Shown here: piece after piece, positions 6,556-15,057 of the stretch
Layout of the letters: each line of letters opens with the position of its first letter
Numbering within the stretch: position 1 is the first letter of the stretch
Assembly: GCA_002340515.1 (NCBI GenBank)
Contig: DDMF01000110.1
Coordinates: 1-18,041 of the forward strand
DNA length: 18,041 nt
Source of the DNA: Rhodobacteraceae bacterium UBA2553
Lineage (GTDB): Bacteria; Pseudomonadota; Alphaproteobacteria; Rhodobacterales; Rhodobacteraceae
Direction: 5' to 3'
Translations under genes and position numbers: made by a program
Notes under the pieces: model-generated
The model's input: the letters and a program-made list of their open reading frames with translations, nothing else
Told to the model about the DNA's origin: nothing
The model's database searches: none

Positions 6556-7137
6556 ATGACCAGTGATCTGATTGGACAAACGGCCTATCTTGTGCTGCTT
6601 TTGGTGGCCATTTCCGGTTACTTCATCTCTGAGAACCGGTTTTCCCTTGGCCAAACGCTCCGCCATTCCCTGATCTGGATCTTTATCTTTGTTGGCGCTT
6701 TGGCCGTTGTGGGATTATGGCAAAATGTGAAAAACGACATATCGCCGCGCCAGACTTATATGAGCGAAACTGACCAAATCACCCTTCCACGCGCCTATGA
6801 TGGGCATTTTTATGCACAATTAATGTTAAACGGAAACCCCGTAGACTTTGTGATTGATACCGGCGCAAGCAATGTCGTTTTGACCAAAAAAGACGCCGAA
6901 CGCGCCGGTATTGATCTGTCTGCGCTGCGGTTTTTTGGTCGGGCGATGACTGCCAATGGCCAGACCCGCACAGCGCCCGCCCGCATTGCGCGCGTTGAGC
7001 TTGAGGGCATCACTGATTTTAATGTTGAGGTCTGGGTCAACGAAGGGGAAATGTCGCAATCCTTGCTCGGGAACACCTATCTTCAACGGTTCGACAAAAT
7101 TGAAATTGGTCAAAATGAAATGGTGTTAACGCGCTAG
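6556..7137 (+). CDS. Membrane-anchored retropepsin-like aspartic protease (TIGR02281 type)
   Basis: A 193-residue protein. Two hydrophobic segments at about 9-23 and 38-55 anchor it. The rest is a clan AA aspartic protease domain with the catalytic DTGAS at 101-105 in VDFVIDTGASNVVLT, and the C-terminal flap/strand region around SLLGNTYLQRF. A single DTG motif means the active enzyme must be a homodimer, as in retropepsins. The domain following the second segment is expected in the periplasm by analogy with the family, which is inference. The start at 6556 is set by a strong GGAGG site. It lies 81 bases after the MarC gene on the same strand and converges with holC across 30 bases. The substrate is unknown. 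Confidence 0.88.
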   Translation: MTSDLIGQTAYLVLLLVAISGYFISENRFSLGQTLRHSLIWIFIFVGALAVVGLWQNVKNDISPRQTYMSETDQITLPRAYDGHFYAQLMLNGNPVDFVIDTGASNVVLTKKDAERAGIDLSALRFFGRAMTANGQTRTAPARIARVELEGITDFNVEVWVNEGEMSQSLLGNTYLQRFDKIEIGQNEMVLTR

Positions 7138-7167
7138 GCACTGCATGAATTCAATAAAGACAACACC

Positions 7168-7653
7168 TTACGAGCTAGCCTTCATCTCCCACGGCCCATT
7201 CTCTTGCGACCAGTATTTTGCGGTACATCCCGCTGCCACAACGGCTTTCCACTGCCCCCGTGCCTGCGCAACGGCATCGGGGTCATTCCCATCAAACATG
7301 ATTGAAACACGCGCCATCCCGGTCATCTCAATGTCTGAAATATCAGCCCCATCAATTGAAATCAGCGCATTTGCACCATTAGGTATCGCCGCTTCAGCCG
7401 TCAACAAAACAGGTTGATCAGCGTCATGAGGGCCGCCAGACAGTGCATGCGGCAAGAACCCATCTTCAGGCTCTTGCCACAGTTTTTCATCTAACCAGCG
7501 TAGCCGCTGCATGTTGGTGCCGCGCACCAAAACCCGCCATTCATTTTCGAGTGATCTCGACAACAACACCGGCAACGTCGCCTCAAGCGGCGAACGGGTC
7601 ATGTGGTAAAAGAAGACTTCACCACCTGCCTTTTTATCCGCCGCTTCTGTCAT
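7168..7653 (-). CDS. holC: DNA polymerase III subunit chi
   Basis: A 161-residue protein with the HolC pattern: an early VFFYHMTRSPLEATLPVLLSR, then WRVLVRG and LRWLDEKLWQ, then LPHALSG, DADQPVLLT and WKAVVAAGC. The chi subunit belongs to the clamp-loader complex and links it to single-strand binding protein during replication. It starts two bases after the pepA stop on the same strand, so pepA-holC form an operon, as in many proteobacteria. A short N-terminal leader (MTEAADKKAGGE) precedes the conserved core, so the true start could be slightly downstream, although no other ATG is available before the core. Confidence 0.93.
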   Translation of the reverse strand: MTEAADKKAGGEVFFYHMTRSPLEATLPVLLSRSLENEWRVLVRGTNMQRLRWLDEKLWQEPEDGFLPHALSGGPHDADQPVLLTAEAAIPNGANALISIDGADISDIEMTGMARVSIMFDGNDPDAVAQARGQWKAVVAAGCTAKYWSQENGPWEMKASS

Positions 7654-7655
7654 CT

Positions 7656-9125
7656 TCAGCCCTCAAACAGATCTGAAACAAGACGGCTAAGTGCCAACAC
7701 GCCCCAACCTGTGGCCCCTTTGGGCGCAAGCGCCGTTTCACCCGCAGTCTGGGCGGTACCCGCGATATCCAAATGGATCCACGGCGTGCCGTCTTTCACA
7801 AACCGCTGCAAAAACTGTGCTGCGGTGATGGAACCAGCGGCCCGGCCACCCACGTTTTTCATGTCCGCTTTGTTGGACTTGATCAACTCATCGTAAGCTT
7901 CGCCCAGCGGCATACGCCATGCACCTTCGTTTTCGGTTTGCGCAGCTTTCAGGAAGGCATTGCACAATTGATCGTCGTTTGAAAAGACGCCGGTATTTTC
8001 ATTGCCCAGCCCAATGATAATCGCACCGGTCAGGGTGGCCAGATCAATCATGCCCATAGGTTTGAAGGTTTCTTGCGCGTACCACATGATGTCGCACAGC
8101 ACGAGGCGCCCTTCGGCGTCGGTGTTGATCACCTCAATCGTGTCACCTTTCATGGATTTCACAATGTCGCCCGGACGTTGCGCGCGACCATCGGGCATGT
8201 TTTCAACCAGGCCCACCACAGCGACAATATTGGCTTTGGCTTTACGCAACGCGAGGGCCTTCATCGTGCCCGCAACCGTACCCGCGCCGCCCATATCCAT
8301 GGTCATATCTTCCATGCCAGCGGCGGGTTTCAGGCTGATGCCACCAGTGTCAAACACCACGCCCTTGCCGATCAGGGCCAGTGGGGCCGCATCTTTTTCG
8401 CCGCCATTCCATTTCATCACCACAACTTTGGACGGGGTTTCCGACCCCATGCCCACACCCAACAGCGCACGCATCCCGAGTTTTTCAAGCTCTGGTTCAT
8501 CGAGCACGGTCACATCCACGCCCAATTCACCAAGTGCGACAAGGCGATCCGCAAACTCGACCGTGGTCAGCACATTGGAGGGTTCATTGACCAAATCCCG
8601 CGTGAAAAACACACCGTCCACCATCGCCGCAATGGTTTCTGCGGTGTCTTCAATCTCATGCGCATTGGTCATCATGACGGTCAGCGCGCCGCCCTCTTGG
8701 GCCTCTTTTGACATGTGATCCACAAACTCATAGGCACGCAATGCGGCCCCGAGCGCAAGTTCGCTGGTGAAGCGGCGATTGCCCGCGAGGATCAGAATAT
8801 CATTTCCGAGCAAAGACTTACCGATCTTGCCACCCGCTTTGCGCAAAGCGGCGCCTTTGGCTTGTTTAGACAGGCGAAGAACCTGAACCGCATCAGCAGC
8901 AAGCCCCGTGGGATAGGCCAGTTCCGCCACATCCCCCTCTTTCATCTTTTCAAACGCGTCACTTTCAGTGAACCGCAACAGCGCACCACGCATCAGCTTG
9001 TTCACCCGGCGCGCGCCGGGGTCCAGCTTGCCCGGCTCAGACAGGATCACAACAATCCGGCCCTTATGCGTGGCGATTGCGTCGAGGTTGGTTTCGATAA
9101 AACGGGGGGTAATGGGGGTCGACAT
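7656..9125 (-). CDS. pepA: Leucyl aminopeptidase (M17 family)
   Basis: A 489-residue cytoplasmic metallopeptidase that removes N-terminal residues from peptides. All expected metal and active-site residues are present: K254, D259, K266, D277, D336, E338 and R340, within VFDTGGISLKP and the family signature NTDAEGRL at 334-341. The N-terminal non-catalytic domain (about 1-165) and the C-terminal catalytic domain are both complete. The ATG at 9125 follows AAGGA at suitable spacing. E. coli PepA also binds DNA, but nothing here shows that role. It is the first gene of pepA-holC and diverges from lptF, a neighbourhood shared with E. coli. Confidence 0.97.
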   Translation of the reverse strand: MSTPITPRFIETNLDAIATHKGRIVVILSEPGKLDPGARRVNKLMRGALLRFTESDAFEKMKEGDVAELAYPTGLAADAVQVLRLSKQAKGAALRKAGGKIGKSLLGNDILILAGNRRFTSELALGAALRAYEFVDHMSKEAQEGGALTVMMTNAHEIEDTAETIAAMVDGVFFTRDLVNEPSNVLTTVEFADRLVALGELGVDVTVLDEPELEKLGMRALLGVGMGSETPSKVVVMKWNGGEKDAAPLALIGKGVVFDTGGISLKPAAGMEDMTMDMGGAGTVAGTMKALALRKAKANIVAVVGLVENMPDGRAQRPGDIVKSMKGDTIEVINTDAEGRLVLCDIMWYAQETFKPMGMIDLATLTGAIIIGLGNENTGVFSNDDQLCNAFLKAAQTENEGAWRMPLGEAYDELIKSNKADMKNVGGRAAGSITAAQFLQRFVKDGTPWIHLDIAGTAQTAGETALAPKGATGWGVLALSRLVSDLFEG

Positions 9126-9253
9126 GAGAATTCCTTTTACGGCGATCTTTTGCCATTCGTAGCCTTAGGCGGGCGGAAACGCCAGATAGCAGTTTTCCCC
9201 TGCGGCCCAATCGGGTAGAAACCCACAAGATGTTGTGGCTAACCGGGGGGCTC
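9126..9253. promoter_or_regulatory. Divergent intergenic region of pepA and lptF
   Basis: About 128 bases between divergent starts, expected to hold the promoters of pepA-holC and of the LPS-export operon. I see an AAGGA site for pepA and a G-rich site before lptF but no convincing -35/-10 pair, so no promoter is positioned. Confidence 0.4.
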
Positions 9254-10414
9254 GTGGCCAGATTCGACCGCTATATCCTTGCGCAGCTGTTGTTGCAGTT
9301 CGGTTTTGCCGGGCTGGTGCTGGTATTGCTGTTCTGGATCAATCGCGCGGTGAAGCTTTTTGATCAGATCATCGCATCGGGTGAAACCGCGTTGGTCTTT
9401 CTGGAATTTTCGGCCATGATTCTACCTGCGGTGATCGTTTTTGTGCTGCCCATTGCCGCCTTTACCGCCACAGTCACAGTTACAAACCGCCTGAGCACGG
9501 AAAGCGAATTGGTTGTTGCACAAGCCACCGGGTTTGGCCCCTTTCGGCTCGCCCGCCCCGTATTGATTTTTGGTGTGATTGCGGCCCTCTTCATGCTTGT
9601 GCTTACCCATATCCTTGTCCCGATGAGCCAGCTTCGTTTTGCCGAACGCCAGGCAGAGATCGCCGAAAATGTCACCGCACGGTTCTTGACCGAAGGAAGT
9701 TTTGTACATCCGTCAGAAGGGATCACGCTCTATATTCGTGAAATCACGTCTGATGGGGAATTGCTGGATCTGTTTTTGTCCGATGAACGGGGAAAAGATG
9801 ATGGCGGCGCGCATCTGACCTATTCCGCGGAACGGGCTTTGATTTTGCGCACTGATGATGGTCCACGCCTGTTAATGTTTGATGGCTTGGCGCAGATTCT
9901 ATCCGCCGACGGCCGCTTGACCACAACCGGATTTGACGAATTCACCTATGACGTATCCGCGCTGTTAACCGGACCAATTGTGGGAAATCGGACCGTCAGC
10001 CAGATTTACACGCCCGAACTCCTCAATCCCAGCGAGGCTGTGCAAAAGGAAACGAGCCTTACGCGGCCCGCGCTTCGTGCCGAGGCTCATTTCCGAAATG
10101 CTCAGGCATTTTATGTGATTGTCGCCGCTATGGCCGGGTTTTCAATGCTGATCGTCTCGGGCTTTAGCCGCTTTGGAATGTGGCGTCAGGTGATTATCGC
10201 CATTGCTGTTGTCGCGATGTTACAATCCTTGGACAATACAATGTTGGATCTGGCACGACAAAGCGACAAGGGATTGCCACTTGTTTATGTGGCCTCATGC
10301 GCTGGGGGTATCTTTAACATCTTCGTGCTTTGGCTTGCGACCCGCCCTTCGCCATTTGACGTCCGACGCCGGCGCCGTTTTGCGCGACAAATGGCCAGCG
10401 GAGGCACCTCATGA
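9254..10414 (+). CDS. lptF: LPS export ABC transporter permease LptF
   Basis: A YjgP/YjgQ-family permease with an N-terminal pair of membrane segments, a central periplasmic beta-jellyroll region and C-terminal membrane segments. It works with LptG and the ATPase LptB to pull LPS out of the inner membrane into the LptC-A-D bridge. Recognisable parts are ARFDRYILAQ at the start, FWINRAVKLFDQII, LPIAAFTATVTVTNRLSTESE and VVAQATGFGPFRLARP. I prefer the GTG at 9254 (VARFDRY), with GGGGGG three to nine bases upstream, because LptF homologues normally begin there. An ATG at 9230 would add eight poorly conserved residues and has a weak site. It overlaps lptG by four bases (ATGA). It is the first gene of the operon. 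Confidence 0.94.
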   Translation: MARFDRYILAQLLLQFGFAGLVLVLLFWINRAVKLFDQIIASGETALVFLEFSAMILPAVIVFVLPIAAFTATVTVTNRLSTESELVVAQATGFGPFRLARPVLIFGVIAALFMLVLTHILVPMSQLRFAERQAEIAENVTARFLTEGSFVHPSEGITLYIREITSDGELLDLFLSDERGKDDGGAHLTYSAERALILRTDDGPRLLMFDGLAQILSADGRLTTTGFDEFTYDVSALLTGPIVGNRTVSQIYTPELLNPSEAVQKETSLTRPALRAEAHFRNAQAFYVIVAAMAGFSMLIVSGFSRFGMWRQVIIAIAVVAMLQSLDNTMLDLARQSDKGLPLVYVASCAGGIFNIFVLWLATRPSPFDVRRRRRFARQMASGGTS

Positions 10415-11508
10415 AGTTGCATTTCTACATTGCCCGCCGCTTTTTGTTTTCTTTTGCCGCGATGCTTATGGTGCTTGGGTTGATTTTTGTCTTGCTCGAC
10501 ATGGTTGAGAGCATGCGGAAATTTGACGCGGCGCAAATCCCGTTTTCCGACATCATTAAGCTGACGCTTTTGCATATGCCAATCTGGATTTACCAGCTTA
10601 CTCCACTCGTGGTGATCCTCTCCACGATCTGGATGTTCCTCAGCCTGTCGCGCAGTTCTGAAATGGTGGTGACGCGCGCGGCGGGTCGATCCGCTTTAAT
10701 CACGCTGATTTCCCCTGCTCTGACTGTGTTTTTATTAGGCGTGGTCTTACTGGCTGTGGGCAATCCGATTGCCGCGGCAACGTCGAAAAAATACGAACGG
10801 CTAGCGGCGCAATATAAAGGATCCTCCGCATCGGTATCCTCGATATCAAAGGAGGGCGTCTGGTTGCGACAGGGCAATGAAGACGGCCAAACCGTTATTC
10901 ACGCTGCCTCTTCTGACCTCGGAGGGACGCGCCTTAGCGATGTCACATTCTATTCGTTTTCGCCCAAAGGTACCCCAACAATGCGCATAAGGGCCTCTTT
11001 GGCCACGTTGCAACCTGGGCGCTGGGCGTTGCGATCCGCAAAGGTCTGGGATTTGGCGAAAGCTGACAACCCAGAGTACGAAGCCTTAACCCATCCGGCA
11101 TATTGGATTGCATCGAACCTGACCGAAGACCAAATTCGCGACAGTTTTGGAAAACCCACTGATATCTCAATTTGGGACCTGCCCGCCTTTATTGATCAGC
11201 TCGAAGAAGCCGGGTTTTCAGCCCGCGCCCACCAAGTCTGGTTGCAAATCGAACTCGCCACGCCGTTCTTTTTGGTGGCCATGGTGTTAGTTGGTGCAGG
11301 TTTCACCATGCGTCACACACGTTTTGGACGTACCGGAGTGATGATCATGTTTGCGCTTTTGCTCGGCTTTGGCGCCTATTTCATTAGAAACTTTGCACAG
11401 ATCCTCGGGGAAAACGGGCAGATCCCGGTTGTGTTGGCCGCATGGACCCCACCGATTGCGGTGATTTTCTTGTCCCTTGGTATTTTATTGCATTTGGAGG
11501 ATGGATGA
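10411..11508 (+). CDS. lptG: LPS export ABC transporter permease LptG
   Basis: A 365-residue partner of LptF from the same YjgP/YjgQ family. Membrane segments lie near the N-terminus (FLFSFAAMLMVLGLIFVLLD) and around 55-75 and 100-120. A periplasmic jellyroll occupies the middle (about 130-260) and three further segments follow from about 280 to the end. The length is normal. Start and stop both use ATGA overlaps, with lptF upstream and lptD downstream, so the three proteins are probably produced by coupled translation. The product acts in the inner membrane as half of the LptB2FG extractor. Confidence 0.95.
   Translation: MKLHFYIARRFLFSFAAMLMVLGLIFVLLDMVESMRKFDAAQIPFSDIIKLTLLHMPIWIYQLTPLVVILSTIWMFLSLSRSSEMVVTRAAGRSALITLISPALTVFLLGVVLLAVGNPIAAATSKKYERLAAQYKGSSASVSSISKEGVWLRQGNEDGQTVIHAASSDLGGTRLSDVTFYSFSPKGTPTMRIRASLATLQPGRWALRSAKVWDLAKADNPEYEALTHPAYWIASNLTEDQIRDSFGKPTDISIWDLPAFIDQLEEAGFSARAHQVWLQIELATPFFLVAMVLVGAGFTMRHTRFGRTGVMIMFALLLGFGAYFIRNFAQILGENGQIPVVLAAWTPPIAVIFLSLGILLHLEDG
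11496..11500 (+). promoter_or_regulatory. Ribosome binding site of lptD inside lptG
   Basis: GGAGG lies inside the last codons of lptG, four bases before the ATG at 11505 and seven before the adjacent in-frame ATG at 11508. It fixes the lptD start and rules out the longer frame beginning at 11442. Confidence 0.75.
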
Positions 11509-13691
11509 TGGGGCGGCTAATGCGTCATCTCTGCGGTCTTCGCATTGTCAGAAGGCTTGTCTTGAGCATTGCTTTGCTCTTTGCCCTGGCAACGCTTTTG
11601 CCCTCATCCCCTGCGGTTGCACAAAACTCACCAACAAAATCGTCGATGGCAACCTTGGTTGCAGACAAGGTGCAAGTGTTAGGGAATTCCGGCCTTTTGG
11701 CGCAGGGCAATGTTCTGATCTACTTCGGCGGAAAGTCATTGACCGCGTCCAGCGTTCGGTATGATCAACAAGGTGACAAGTTGGTCATCGAAGGGCCTAT
11801 TGTCCTTCAGGATGGTGAGGATCAGGTGATTTTTGCCAGAGCGGCTGAGCTATCCGGCGATCTCCGAAATGGTATTATACAATCCGCTCGTTTGGTTCTG
11901 AACCAACAGTTACAAATCGCTGCGGTCGAGATTAACCGCATCCAGGGTCGCTATACTCAGCTGAACAAAGTTGTGGCCTCCTCGTGCCAAGTCTGTGCCA
12001 AACATCCCATTCCCTTGTGGCAAATTCGGGCAGAACGCGTGGTTCATGACCAGCAAGAACGGTTTATCTATTTTCATAACGCCCAGTTCCGCATTGCCGA
12101 TGTGCCGGTCTTTTTCCTGCCGCGCCTGCGCATGCCGGACCCAACACTGACACGGGCGACGGGGCTTCTCGCCCCCAAAATACGCACCAACTCGGCCTTT
12201 GGCACAGGCCTTCTAATGCCATTTTTCATCCGGCTTGGCGATCACGCCGATCTTACCTTGTCTCCGTTTGTTGCGACGAGATCTAGAACACTTGAATGGA
12301 GATATCGGCATGCCTTCCACTCCGGGGATCTGACATTTCGTGGTGCGATCAGCGATGACAGCATCCTGCCGGGTGAAACGCGGTTTTATATCTTTGGCGA
12401 AGGGACATTTGCCCTTCCCCGGGATTTCAAATTGAAATTCCAGCTGCAGGATGTCTCGGACCCCGGATACCTGCTTGACTACGGCTACTCTGACGAAGAC
12501 CAACTGCGCAGTGCCATTGCAATCACCCGTGCGCGCCGGGACGAATTTATCTTTGCGGGCCTCACACGCCATGAAACCCTGCGCGCGGATGAAATTCCGA
12601 TTTCGGATCAATTGCCCTTTGCCCAGGCCGATCTACTTTATCAAAGACGTTGGGTGCCCGGTTGGCTTGGCGGCATCGCAAGCTATCAATTGTCCGCACA
12701 AAGCTATTTTCGCGAAAGCAGCGTGGATCAGTTGGGGCGCGACGTAACCCGTCTTGGCGCATCCATTGATTGGCAACGCGACTGGCAAATGGCAGGCGGC
12801 GCGATTTTGAAGTTTGAAACCGCCGCGCATTCTGGGCTTTATTGGATAGAGCAAGACAGTACCTATGACACTGAGCAAAGCTACATTACCCCCTCCGTTG
12901 CCGTAACATTGCGCTGGCCCTTTTCGCGTGTCGCTGCAAACGGAACGCTAGACGTTATTGAGCCCGTTGCGCAACTGGTGTGGAGCAAAAGCGCCGGTGC
13001 CACCATTCCGAATGAAGACAGCACATTTGTTGAGTTTGACGAGGCCAACTTGTTTTCACTGTCTCGCTATCCTGGATTCGATGCAATTGAAGACAGCGCG
13101 CGGGCAAACTTGGGTGTAAAGTGGACACGCAGCAGCCCCTCGGGCTGGGCGATGACCCTTGCCGCTGGTCGGGTGTTTCGGTTTGACGGTGCAGGAGATT
13201 TCTCAGACGCGTCCGGCCTGTCTGGCGATCAGTCGAATTGGCTAATTACAGGGCAAATTCAGTTTGGCAATCGGTTCGCAATGCAAGGTCGTGCTTTGGT
13301 CGATGACAACTTTAACATCGCAAAAACGGAAAGCCGCCTTGCGTATCTTAGCGACACATGGCAGCTGGGCGCCGCCCATCTTTGGGTTGTTGCGGATCCT
13401 CAAGAGGGCCGCGCTGACAAAATCCACGAGTTGCGTTTGGATGGCGCCTATCAAATCAACGACTTCTGGCGGATCAGCGCAAATGGAGATTTCGATATTG
13501 AAGCGCATCAGGCCACACGCGGAAAACTTGGCATTCAATACAGCAATGAGTGCGTGAAGGTCGATTTTTCCCTCTCGCGCCGGTTTACCGCATCAACTAA
13601 TGTTAAGCCAACAACCGATGTAGGCTTGCAAGTTGAACTAATGGGGTTTGGTGGATCAACGCGGGGCAAAGCACGGCAATGTGCACAATGA
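11505..13691 (+). CDS. lptD: LPS-assembly outer-membrane protein LptD
   Basis: A 728-residue precursor. The signal peptide has a basic start, a hydrophobic core at about 18-32 and probable cleavage after AVA at 37-39. Residues about 45-160 form the OstA/LptA-like jellyroll that receives LPS (KVQVLGNSGLLAQGNVLIYF). The rest is the outer-membrane barrel, with alternating aromatic strands and motifs such as FFLPRLRMPDPTLTRATG and DVSDPGYLLDYGY. Four cysteines stand out: C161 and C164 (SSCQVC) and C683 and C726 near the C-terminus. In E. coli LptD disulfides between N- and C-terminal cysteines are needed for function, and the same logic is inferred here. LptD inserts LPS in the outer leaflet with the lipoprotein LptE, which is not in this window. 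The start overlaps the lptG stop (ATGA). Confidence 0.96.
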   Translation: MMGRLMRHLCGLRIVRRLVLSIALLFALATLLPSSPAVAQNSPTKSSMATLVADKVQVLGNSGLLAQGNVLIYFGGKSLTASSVRYDQQGDKLVIEGPIVLQDGEDQVIFARAAELSGDLRNGIIQSARLVLNQQLQIAAVEINRIQGRYTQLNKVVASSCQVCAKHPIPLWQIRAERVVHDQQERFIYFHNAQFRIADVPVFFLPRLRMPDPTLTRATGLLAPKIRTNSAFGTGLLMPFFIRLGDHADLTLSPFVATRSRTLEWRYRHAFHSGDLTFRGAISDDSILPGETRFYIFGEGTFALPRDFKLKFQLQDVSDPGYLLDYGYSDEDQLRSAIAITRARRDEFIFAGLTRHETLRADEIPISDQLPFAQADLLYQRRWVPGWLGGIASYQLSAQSYFRESSVDQLGRDVTRLGASIDWQRDWQMAGGAILKFETAAHSGLYWIEQDSTYDTEQSYITPSVAVTLRWPFSRVAANGTLDVIEPVAQLVWSKSAGATIPNEDSTFVEFDEANLFSLSRYPGFDAIEDSARANLGVKWTRSSPSGWAMTLAAGRVFRFDGAGDFSDASGLSGDQSNWLITGQIQFGNRFAMQGRALVDDNFNIAKTESRLAYLSDTWQLGAAHLWVVADPQEGRADKIHELRLDGAYQINDFWRISANGDFDIEAHQATRGKLGIQYSNECVKVDFSLSRRFTASTNVKPTTDVGLQVELMGFGGSTRGKARQCAQ

Positions 13692-13803
13692 CGGCCCCTA
13701 TAAGCCGCGAATATCTTGGGGCTAGCATCCCCCCGCCTATTCGGTGCAATATGCGCCAAGACGCGAACTGACTGCGACGGATAAACAGATGAGCAGGACC
13801 GAT
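13692..13803 (+). other. lptD-surA intergenic gap with a weak inverted repeat
   Basis: About 112 bases, the largest gap in the six-gene cluster. GCCCC at 13694-13698 can pair with GGGGC at 13718-13722, with AAG/CTT inside, but no T-run follows, so it is not a clear terminator. An internal promoter for surA-pdxA-rsmA could lie here, but none is evident. Confidence 0.3.
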
Positions 13804-15057
13804 ATGACACGGGCTATTACCACCGCCAAAAAGACGCTGACCCATTGTGTTGGGGCGCTTTCTCTAGGTGTGTTGTTGTTGGGATCACCAGCGCAAGCAC
13901 AGAACCTGTTTGCCCCTATTGCAAAGGTCAATGACCGGGTGATCACCGCATATGAACTGTCACAGCGCACCGCCTATTTGACATTGCTGCGCGCGCCTGG
14001 CGATCCACAAATTTTGGCCCGCGAGCAATTGACGAATGAAGCGCTTCAACGTGGCATCGCAAAACAGCTTGGCGTTTCCATCACCGACGAAGAATTACAG
14101 ACCGGGATGGAGGAATTCACCGCTCGGTTCGACTTGACAGTCGAGAAATTTCAGATCGCCATCGCACAGGGCGGGGTTGCCATCGAGACCTTTCGTGACT
14201 TTGTGGGCGCGGGGTTGATTTGGCGCAATGTGGTCCGTGAACGCTTCCGCGGGCGCATTGACATCACCGAAGAAGATGTGGATCGTCAATTGGCGCAAAA
14301 TGGATCTTCGTCAGCTGTGCGCGTGCTGTTGTCAGAGATTATTTTGCCCGCAAACACACCGCAAACCCAGGCCGCCTCATCGGCGCGCTCGGCTGAAATC
14401 GCGCAAATCACCACATTGCCCGCATTTGCCGCAGCAGCGCGACGTTATTCCGCGTCGCCGTCCAAAGGGCGCTCGGGGCGTTTGGATTGGATGGATCTGT
14501 CCAACCTGCCCCCCGCCATTGCCGCACAGATCATCGCGCTGGCGCCTGGCGAAGTCACCAACCCGCTTCCTGTGAACGGAGGCATCGCACTTTTTCAGAT
14601 GCGCGCGTTGGAAGAGTTTGAAGGACCGGCGCCGGAAAATGTAAGTATTGATTATGCGGCGTATTTGATCCCGGGAGGCAAAACGCCTGAAACCCTTGGC
14701 AAAGCAGCAACTATTCGCGCCAAGATTGATACTTGTGATGATCTTTATGCCGTGGCGCAAGGTCAACCCATAGAACAGTTGCTTCGGGAAAACCGCCCGG
14801 TTGCCGAAATTCCGAATGATTATGCGATTGAGTTGGCCAAAATGGATCCGGGCGAAAGCTCCACCGCATTGGTGTCGCAATCCGGTCAAAACCTCGTATT
14901 CTTGATGCTATGCGCCCGAAACAGTGAATTGCCAGAAGAGGTAAGCCGGGATCAGATCAAAGCACAGCTGCAAAATCAGCGCCTGCAATCCTACGCCAAA
15001 AGCTATCTTGAGGAGCTGCGTGCCGCAGCCTTTATTGAAGAATACGCTCAGCAATGA
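13804..15057 (+). CDS. surA: SurA-type periplasmic peptidyl-prolyl isomerase/chaperone
   Basis: A 417-residue precursor. The signal peptide runs MTRAITTAKK then a hydrophobic core and SPAQA before QNLF. The mature protein starts with the SurA N-terminal domain (IAKVNDRVITAYELSQR, then helices to about 165). A parvulin-type PPIase region follows (about 175-280, with the family-like SPSKGRSGRLDWMDLSNLPP). A second parvulin-like segment after about 285 looks degenerate. SurA escorts outer-membrane proteins, in E. coli notably LptD, whose gene is immediately upstream. The start at 13804 is chosen for the signal peptide and an AGCAGGA site. In-frame ATGs at 13744 and 13789 would put charged residues before it. 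The stop overlaps the pdxA start (ATGA). Orthology to SurA rests on domain order and location rather than strong identity. Confidence 0.88.
   Translation: MTRAITTAKKTLTHCVGALSLGVLLLGSPAQAQNLFAPIAKVNDRVITAYELSQRTAYLTLLRAPGDPQILAREQLTNEALQRGIAKQLGVSITDEELQTGMEEFTARFDLTVEKFQIAIAQGGVAIETFRDFVGAGLIWRNVVRERFRGRIDITEEDVDRQLAQNGSSSAVRVLLSEIILPANTPQTQAASSARSAEIAQITTLPAFAAAARRYSASPSKGRSGRLDWMDLSNLPPAIAAQIIALAPGEVTNPLPVNGGIALFQMRALEEFEGPAPENVSIDYAAYLIPGGKTPETLGKAATIRAKIDTCDDLYAVAQGQPIEQLLRENRPVAEIPNDYAIELAKMDPGESSTALVSQSGQNLVFLMLCARNSELPEEVSRDQIKAQLQNQRLQSYAKSYLEELRAAAFIEEYAQQ

Noticed and set aside
8002..8718. A 238-codon open frame on the plus strand, and a 212-codon one in another frame, opposite pepA.
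   Set aside because: They lie wholly antisense to a complete, motif-rich leucyl aminopeptidase. Their Ser/Thr/Pro- or His/Arg-rich composition is what the complement of that codon usage gives.
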